Part shown: piece by piece, positions 30,101 through 39,100 of the stretch
Layout: the number at the start of each line of letters is the position of its first letter
Position numbering within the stretch: position 1 is the stretch's first letter
Notes under the pieces: model-generated
Told to the model about the DNA's origin: nothing
Seen by the model: the letters and a program-made list of their open reading frames with translations, nothing else
Databases searched by the model: none
Position numbers and translations under genes: made by a program
DNA from: a virus
Virus record (IMG/VR): IMGVR_UViG_3300017708_001883
Coordinates: 1 to 46,451 of that record
Direction: 5' to 3' (one strand)
DNA: 46,451 nt

Positions 30101-33100
30101 AACAACCGAAGGTGACTGAGAGTACCCAGAACCAGGATCGGTAACTGTGATGCTGTCCAGGATGCTAGTAGAGGTTAACTGAGCGTTGATTGGGAATGTA
30201 ATCTCAGGACGTAGTGTGTAGTCATGAGGATAATCATAACCAAAATTATTATTCTTAAGTTTCTTGATCTTACCAACACTATCTCCTGTAGTGAAGATAG
30301 AAGCACCTGTACCAAAAGCAGGAATAACAACTGTTAGTTCAGCACCAGAACCAGCTAATCCTGGTCCTAGAATACCTTGAACGGATTCAACATCGACAGT
30401 TGCTGTCGTATATCCTTTACCAGGAGAAGTGACTGTTACTGACTGAATTTGACCAGGAATATTATTTCCCTCATCGTCCGATCCATTAGCAACTGAGATA
30501 GAAACAAATCCACCTTCGCCATCACCAGAAATAGGAACACTATTATAAGTACCAACTGCATATTCTGTACCAGGTTCAACAATCTGAACTCTTTCGATTT
30601 GTCTAGTTGATGTGATGCTAGTAACAATTGGCAATCTTGTGTAGAATCCACCAGCATTAGTAATACGAATGTCGGAAATAGATCCTACTGCTCTTCTAGA
30701 ACTTGTACTATAAGATGTTTGACTAATTCCAGCATCACCTTCAGGTTCATCAATTAAGGGGAATTTGACGATATCAGCACCACGAGTAATTGTTGCACCT
30801 GCAAGAGAAGTAATTTCAAAAGTTCCTTGATATGGAGAACCAACTACATCTAGATAACTATTAGGATCAATTGGAGAATCCAAACCTGGTCTTGAAGGAT
30901 CGAAATAGTAGGAAATATTAGTAACAATATCTCTATCAACCTTTAACTTTACAGTAGGATTAGGTTGTCCCTCTCCAGTAACTCCAGGAATACCAACTCT
31001 TTCAATAGAGTTAAACGAGTATTCCAGTTTATACAGATTATCTTTAGAGAATGACAAATTGCCACCCACCATAGATGAGTGCCCAAGATCAAACACATAC
31101 TGATGCCCGTAATACATTTTAAGAACGGGAGATCTAACGAAGATACTGACAGACGAAGCAGAAGTTGCAGGACTGGTTATCGCTGCTTGTGGCAGTTTGT
31201 AAGTAAATTCTAGAGGACTTACTACAGTATCTACTGGGAAGGATCCATCATATTCATCATATACTACAGTATTAACTGTCTCAGAAGGATTACCATCAAC
31301 ATGGATCATTTCACCAGGAGACAGATAATGACTTGTGGAAGTGATTACATAAACCTGATCACTATTAGATACTGCAGTTGCCCTTAAAATCTTGCTGAGA
31401 TTTGCAATAAGAGTAATCTTCAAAACACCTGTTAATCCAGTGATTTGAATTGTAGAGTATGCAGCATTGAAACTTACATCACTTCCTGCTGGTTGAATGA
31501 CAGAACCAACAATAAAATTAGAAGATCCAGACACTTCATCAATTCTAATAGAGTAATCTGCACTCGTAAAAGGTTTGAACTTCGCAAAACTATCCAGATT
31601 ACCAGATCCTACGCTAACAGTTGCATCTAGATTATAATTATTAAGATCAATATCAAAAGTTCCTGGAGTGGTGTTAACTACTTGTGCAAAATTGAACGAT
31701 GCAATCTCATTAACATCATTTGGAATAGGACCAACAATGCCATAGCTGCTTTGCTCATTAAATTGCTCAGTAGAAAGTTCACCGACATTGAGATCATCCG
31801 ACCAAGCATTGTTATTGACTGCAAGATAAATTTTGTTATTTTCAGTATCTTTCTTTACAAGATAACCGCTGTTAACAAAACTACCACCATTATTCAATAC
31901 AACTTTAGAACCAATAGTAAAGTTAAATGACTGATTAATAGTGAGTTCTTGAATATTATCAATCTTAACTGTTGGTGTTACTTTGAAATAATACTTAGGT
32001 TTGACTACAGCACTAACACTAAGTTTTTGTGATCCAGGAGAAGGAACTGTTGCGGTTCTAGAACCCCAAACATCTCTATTATAAGTCAATGTCTCTGTAT
32101 TTTCAGACATTGTAGTAGTGGCATCATCAAAGTCGAGAGATTGAATGCCTGCAGTACCAAGTGCAAAACCATTCGACTGCATAGCAAGTGCAGATCCTGT
32201 TACAGGAGTGACCGCAGTTCTTACAAAACCAACATTAGTATTAGTTTGAAGACCCTTATCTCCCAGTCTAATTGCATCAGCATTCTTATCAACCTTTAAT
32301 CCCCAAGCAACATAATCAATATAATCATAACGATTTAGATTGGTTGTAAACCAAGCATCATCAGTCCAATCAAATGCCAATGCATAAGAAGCAGTGGGAG
32401 GAAGACTTAATACATCACTAGGAACTGTTGGTGTTAAAATTCTATTCCTAAGTCTTAAATTATCCAAATAATACTGACCTTGCTCATTGGAGCGGAAAGT
32501 GCCAGTACTACCATCTCTACCAGGAACATTACCAAAATAAAGATCTTTGTTTCCAAGAGATGTATTTGAAACTGTACCTGTAAATACTTGAATGCCGTTC
32601 ACGTATCCTGTGAAAACATTACCAGACTTGGTGAGTGCAATGAATTGCCAACTATCATCGGCATACATATTTGTCTGAGTTGACTGTAATGAACTACCAG
32701 CAGAATTTACACTAGTGGTATTATTAGTGACTACACACTCAAGATTACCATTGGCAATATCATAGTACATCCAGAGACCGCCAGTAGCGTCTGCAGCGTC
32801 GCCAATTGCGAATAAGGTCTGTTCGGTTTGACTATGAGTTTGAGAGTTTGCTGCGTCCTTATAGAGCATAAACTCAAGAGTCCAATTATCAGCAAGTTTT
32901 GTGCCAAGAGAAGCAGCAGTAAACTTGATCGCTGAATTTTCCCAGTTTGCAGGAGTTCCAACATCTTTAGCAAGTAATTTTGCTACACCATCGCCAGAAA
33001 TAACTAAAGCATCTGTGGCATCGTCGCCAATCAAAGTTGGAGTATAATTTTCAGTCTTATCAGTTGCATCTGTAGCAAATTCTAAGATAAATTCATTTCT

Positions 33101-36100
33101 GTTCCAGGAAGTTTGTCCAAAGACATAAACATCACCAGAGTTGTCTATATTTAAGGCATGTGCAGTAATACCTTCAATTCTATTCAGGTTAAATTTATTA
33201 TTTGTATGATTTAATAATTCACCTTTGTAGTTAAGTTTAAGAATATCAACAGTTTTAAGTGATGTTGTACTATCTGTAGTAGAGAAACCAACATTTAGGT
33301 CACCAAAAATATCAATATGAGATTTATTAATAGCAGTTACTTCTCCACCAGGAGCAACATATCGATAATTCCAAATAAAGTCGCCGTCAGTATCAACTTT
33401 ACCGATCCATACACTATCTTTTGTAGTATCATCAGATTTTAGTCTGAGAGTAGATGTAATGTAATATTCGTCAAATTCATCAACAGTAACACTGCTATCA
33501 AAGAATGAATATAATGAATTACTATATTCTTTAATCCATTCAATATCAATGCTGTTTACATTTACAGTTGCTTTACCAAAAGATACATTAACATCATCTG
33601 AGGTGGTGTCATCGGCAGTTTCCATAGTAAAGAATACATTACTACCAGAAACGCTAATATCTGTAATTTTTTCAGATTTATTTGCAGATGCAACTTTTCT
33701 CTTTAATGCAAAATTACCTGATAAATCAATGGTTGCAAGGAATGAATCATAAGGATTACTAGAGTTTGTATTTGTAAAACCTCCAATAACATATCTGGTG
33801 TCTGACATCTTTTGCAATGAAGTGATGTTGTCAGAACGAGAACTACCAGAGATACCAGAATATGCTTTTTGGAATGTCAGCGTTGCATCAAGACCGTTTT
33901 CGGATTGAGTATATTTTACTAAAATTATGTCTGGGTTGTAATTATTTAAAATTACAGAATTGGGTCTATTGATACCAACAACCCATACATCAGAACCATC
34001 GACATATACTTTTTGGAATTCTGCATATTGTTGACCCGTAGTCAATTCTAAAGTCTTTTCCCATTCTTTTACACCAGTAGCAGAAAGTTTTGCTATAAAT
34101 GCAACTTTGTTGGAAGTACTATCTTCAGTTACACCACAAATAAACGATTCCTTATTAGTATTTACAAATGCGTCATTGATTTTAACATATTCGTTATTCT
34201 CTACAAGAGACACATAGTAGTCTGCTTTTTTAAATACCTGAGGATGACTTAGGATAACTCTAGGATTACTAGTATATCCAAATCCAGCATTAATAATATT
34301 AACAGTGTCAATAGATCCAACAGTAGTAACTGTTGCTTCAAGTTTGCCTGATTTACCATTCCCGTCAATGATGATTTGTGGAGGAATGTCCTCGTTATAT
34401 CCAGATCCAGTTTGATTGACTACAATTTCTTCAATACCTGTAAATTGACGTACACTAAATGTTTTATTTGTGTTATCCATTACAGGAGTGTAATCAACGA
34501 AGATTGTATCTCCAACTTGCAAATTATGGGGATTTTGGGTCTGAAGAACACCAAAATTATTTCCACTAATATTTTCAAAAGAATAAGAACTTGGAGTTTC
34601 TCCCTTAATTCTAGAAACACGAGCAGAAACACCACTACCATCGGTATCAGTATTATCAAAAACAAGTTGGTCATTAACCTGATAACTAACTCCAGGATTT
34701 TCAACAATAAATCCAGTTACAGAAGCATCTTCAAACTTAGTGATTGTTTCAACTTCAATATCAACTCTAGAATCTAGTTTTACTGTTGGGAAGTAATCAA
34801 ATAACTGTAATGGAGATTCCTCAAAAATTTCATCGGGATCATCAGTTTCATCTTGAGAAATGATACCGTCTTTATTTTCATCTTCTACTTCAAATAATAA
34901 AACATCACCATTCTCAGCAGTTATTGAATTAGTAGAGGCATTAGGTGCTCTTTCAACATCAATATCTACATTTTCATAAGGATCTCTATAACGAACAACA
35001 CCCGTAGGAATATTTTGTTGAATAGCATTGGAATTCAAGTTCCAAATGTCAACTACAGAGTTAAAACTAGGACCTAAGACATATGGGAATAGTGAATCTC
35101 CTTGTTCAGTTGCATCAATAGTAACGAAATAGCAATATCTACCTTCGGGGAAATCAGGTGTCTTACAGAATCTACCGTTATACTGATCAAGATCACCTAA
35201 ACTAAAGGTAAACTCATAGTCCTCTACAAATCGTCCAGCTTCCTCTTCAGTCAATAAAGGACCATCAGTTCTTACAGGATATGGATTTGTAATTTCATTG
35301 AAAACTAAATTGGTTTTCAGGCGATAAGAAGTTCTTAGTCTAGCAATTTCAGATCCTTGATCAGTAGGATCTTGATATCCATAAGGACCATAAATTGGAT
35401 TACCATCAAATGCCCAACCAATAATGGGAGAGTGATCTAACTGATCCGCTTGCTCAAGGACAACTCCTTGCTCATTCTCAAATAAGTTATCACCAAGAAT
35501 GTATCTAAGTCTTTGAGGATTGGAAAGGTGGGCATATTCGCCACCATATTGGTTGTTAAATCCTTCAAATACAGAACCTTTAGAACTATCAAAGATAGAT
35601 GTCTCTTGAAGATTATAAGTCCACTCAAATACATTGGCATCAAAAACGGCATCAGAACCAATTGAATTAAGACCAATTACCGTAGTTCCCTGAGTATATC
35701 CGATACCTCTATTAATAATCTCAATACCAGTTACTCTACCAGCATTTTCACCATCAACATCGATACTTGTTCTTGCAACAGCGCCAAAACCGTCGCCTTG
35801 AATGACAATTTCTGGTGCAGTAGTATATCCCTGACCAGCAGAAATAATAGCGATCGAAATAATACGACCATCGTTGACGATTGCTTGTGCAACTGCTCCA
35901 CTACCAGAACTTAGAATAATTTCTGGTTTAGAAGTATATGACTGACCTCCATTATCAATAGAAACGGACTTAATTGGTCCACGTACAGATGCTGTTGCTG
36001 TTGCACCTGTACCTTCTCCACCAACAATAGTAATGGATGGTTGAGAAGTATATCCAGTACCACCATCATTAATAAGAATTCTAGAAACAGACCCTTTAGT

Positions 36101-39100
36101 GATAATTGCAGTAGCAGAAGCACCTGATCCGCCTCCACCAACAATAGAAACAAGAGGAGAGGATGTATACCCAGTACCACCACCTTCTACAGTAATTTCA
36201 CTAACAGAACCATTAACAATGACTGTTGCTTGAGCACCAGTACCATTTCCACCAGAAATAGTTAATGCTGGAGGTGAAGCGGCATCATAACCCTGACCCG
36301 AATTGGTAATATTAATAGCAGTTACTGCACCAAAAGTCTTTTTGGTCGTAGACTTATAAGACCAAATTGAAACACCATTAATCCAAGTACCAATAGGACC
36401 AGGAGTAATTAAATTTTTGGTCGAAATTGTAGAAGGTGTTAAAGGAAATCTATTTAACTTTCTTTGATTACCAGGAAGAAGAGCAGATCCTGGGAAAGGA
36501 CCAATTTTATAGTTAGGAATACCTGTAGACGCAACATACACATATTGTGTATTGAAGAAAGAATTTTGAATATTAGTGGTATAGGGTCCAATAGCACTTA
36601 AAACACCAGTATCATCAGACTTACCCTTATTCAAGTCAACAGATACGAGAATATTACCTTGAGGAATAACACTAGCTGGTTGTGGGAGTTGATATTGGAA
36701 AACAGTTTCACTATCTCTAGAAGTTACTAAGAACGTTCCGTTATAGATGATTGGATTTGCACCATAAACAGTAACTTGATCACCAACAAGCAAACCATGA
36801 GGATTGTTGCATGTTACTGTTGCAGACTGATTATTAATACCGCCAAAGGAAATCGAAGTTACCTCAACAAGTTTTTTAACATTATACAACCAAGTTCTAA
36901 GTTCAGGATCCTCACTAGTTCCGCCAAGTTTGGAAATAGTAAGTTTATCTCCAGGAAGATAATATGACCCAGTATCAGTGAGAGTGGTTTGTTGAGCGTC
37001 AACAATACCAACGATATTCATTACAACTTCTTGTGTAGTGCCTTTGTTGACATACACTTTAAAATTAGAAGTAACTTCTGTAGCAGAATCCCAATCTTCA
37101 ACAACATTATTGATGGATCTAGTACACTCAATAAACTGGTTAAGAGACTTCTCTTTATATCTTACAATTTCTGTGCCACCAATAATAAATTCACCGTTTC
37201 TTTCTGGCCAACCAATAGTAGAGTCAACAGTAATAATACTATCAGTGGTGTTGAGGGGTTCTCCCAACCTAGTTTTATATGGAACAATAAAGTTTCCATT
37301 AATTGTTTCTTCAGATAGAATTAATTCGTAAATTACAGAATCTGATGTTTGAATTGATAAGAAATTTTCAATAAGAGCACTTGCTGCCCTAACTGAAGTA
37401 TCGGCAATATCTGCATCTTGAGTTAACAGACCATCTTTAATATTTGTAGGGTCGCCACTAATAACTGTTGCACGAAGAATTGTGTCAACAGACCAAGTTG
37501 CAGCAGACGGTTTGATAATCTGATCTTTAGGGTATGAAACAGTTACAATTTCCCCATAAAGAAGTTTAAACAAATATGCAATACTGAACGAGGTTCCTTT
37601 TGATGTATAGAAATCCTTAATCGTTTTAATTGCAGTTCTTACATCAATTTTACTGTAATCTAGTTCTGGGACATCAGGTAAGAACTGTTCTGTATACTTG
37701 TCCAGAAGTCTCTTTACAAAAAGTGCATCCAAACATTTAATTTCTGCACCTGCAGTTGCTGCACTAGATGTAGTATTTTGTGAGAATACAGCATTACCAT
37801 CTTCTGTATACGCTGTAATAGCACTAGCAGCTCTAGCACAACCTTCAAATTTAGCTTTACTGTATCCAGATCCAGATTTCTTTACAGAAAAACCAGTTAA
37901 TTCATTTTGACCAACTCCTACAGATGCTTTTGCTGTTGGAGGTTGTTGAATAATAATTTCTGGGGGTTCAGTCTGACTATATCCACTTCCAAAATTATTA
38001 ATATTAATATCAGTAATTCTACCATTGAAAATAGCAGCAGTTGCAGTTGCACCAGTTCCTCTATTTGAAGTACGATGGTCAACAATATAAACTGATGGAA
38101 CATCTTCATATCCAGAACCACCGTCGAGCAAATCAACACGAATTACTCTGCCATCTCCATCGACAGCAACATCTAAAATTTGTGCTCCTACTGGATCAAT
38201 AACTGCAACCCTAGGTGCAGTTTCATATCCTTGACCCGCATTTAAAACAGTAATGGATGTGACGACACCATCAGTAAGAACTGCCTGTAAAGAAGCCTTA
38301 ATACCATTAATACCTGTTGGTTCATCAACATAAACTTCAGGAACCGTAGAATATCCCAAACCACCATTAGTAACTGGAATTGTTCCCGAAACTTGTCCGC
38401 TGACAATAGTTACTGGACCAATTTTTGCTCCACCAGGTTGCTTGAAAGAAAGTCTAGGGGTAAAAGTATATCCACTTCCAGATTCATCAATCGTTACTTC
38501 GGATACAGAACCATTTGTATCAACAACAGCACTTAATTTAGGTATAACTGCCCCATCTTTAGTTGGATGTTCTAAAGTTACAATAGGAGGATTGGTTGAA
38601 CTAAATCCTCTTCCACCTTCAAGAAGAGATACAGATTTAACACCATTAACAAGAGCAGAAACAGAAGATCCAGATCCCTGTGCAGAACTAACAGTTACTT
38701 TAGGAGGATATTCATATCTGTAGTTAGCACCCGTCTTACTAGTAGAAACGCTAGTGATTTGCCCAGAATTATTAACTCTAGAATAACCAACCGCACCAGA
38801 TCCAAATGAAGGGATTGGTGCTTCGATAGAAAACAATCCTAAGAAACGCCCATTCAATGGAGCAGTATTGAAGATAAAAGTATCTCCATCAATAAAGAAA
38901 TCTACTCTAGGTATTAAAAGTCGATTGTCGTAGATAGCAATGATATATTCATCAGTAATAGGTTCATATCTAGAACCAGATACTGTCATGACAAACTCAG
39001 TTTTGTCTTCACCAAAAGCATTTGATAAATTATCAATACCTATAATAGAATTTTCCGAAAAACCCTTCAAATAGGTTACACTAGTTTGCTCGGCAGCATC

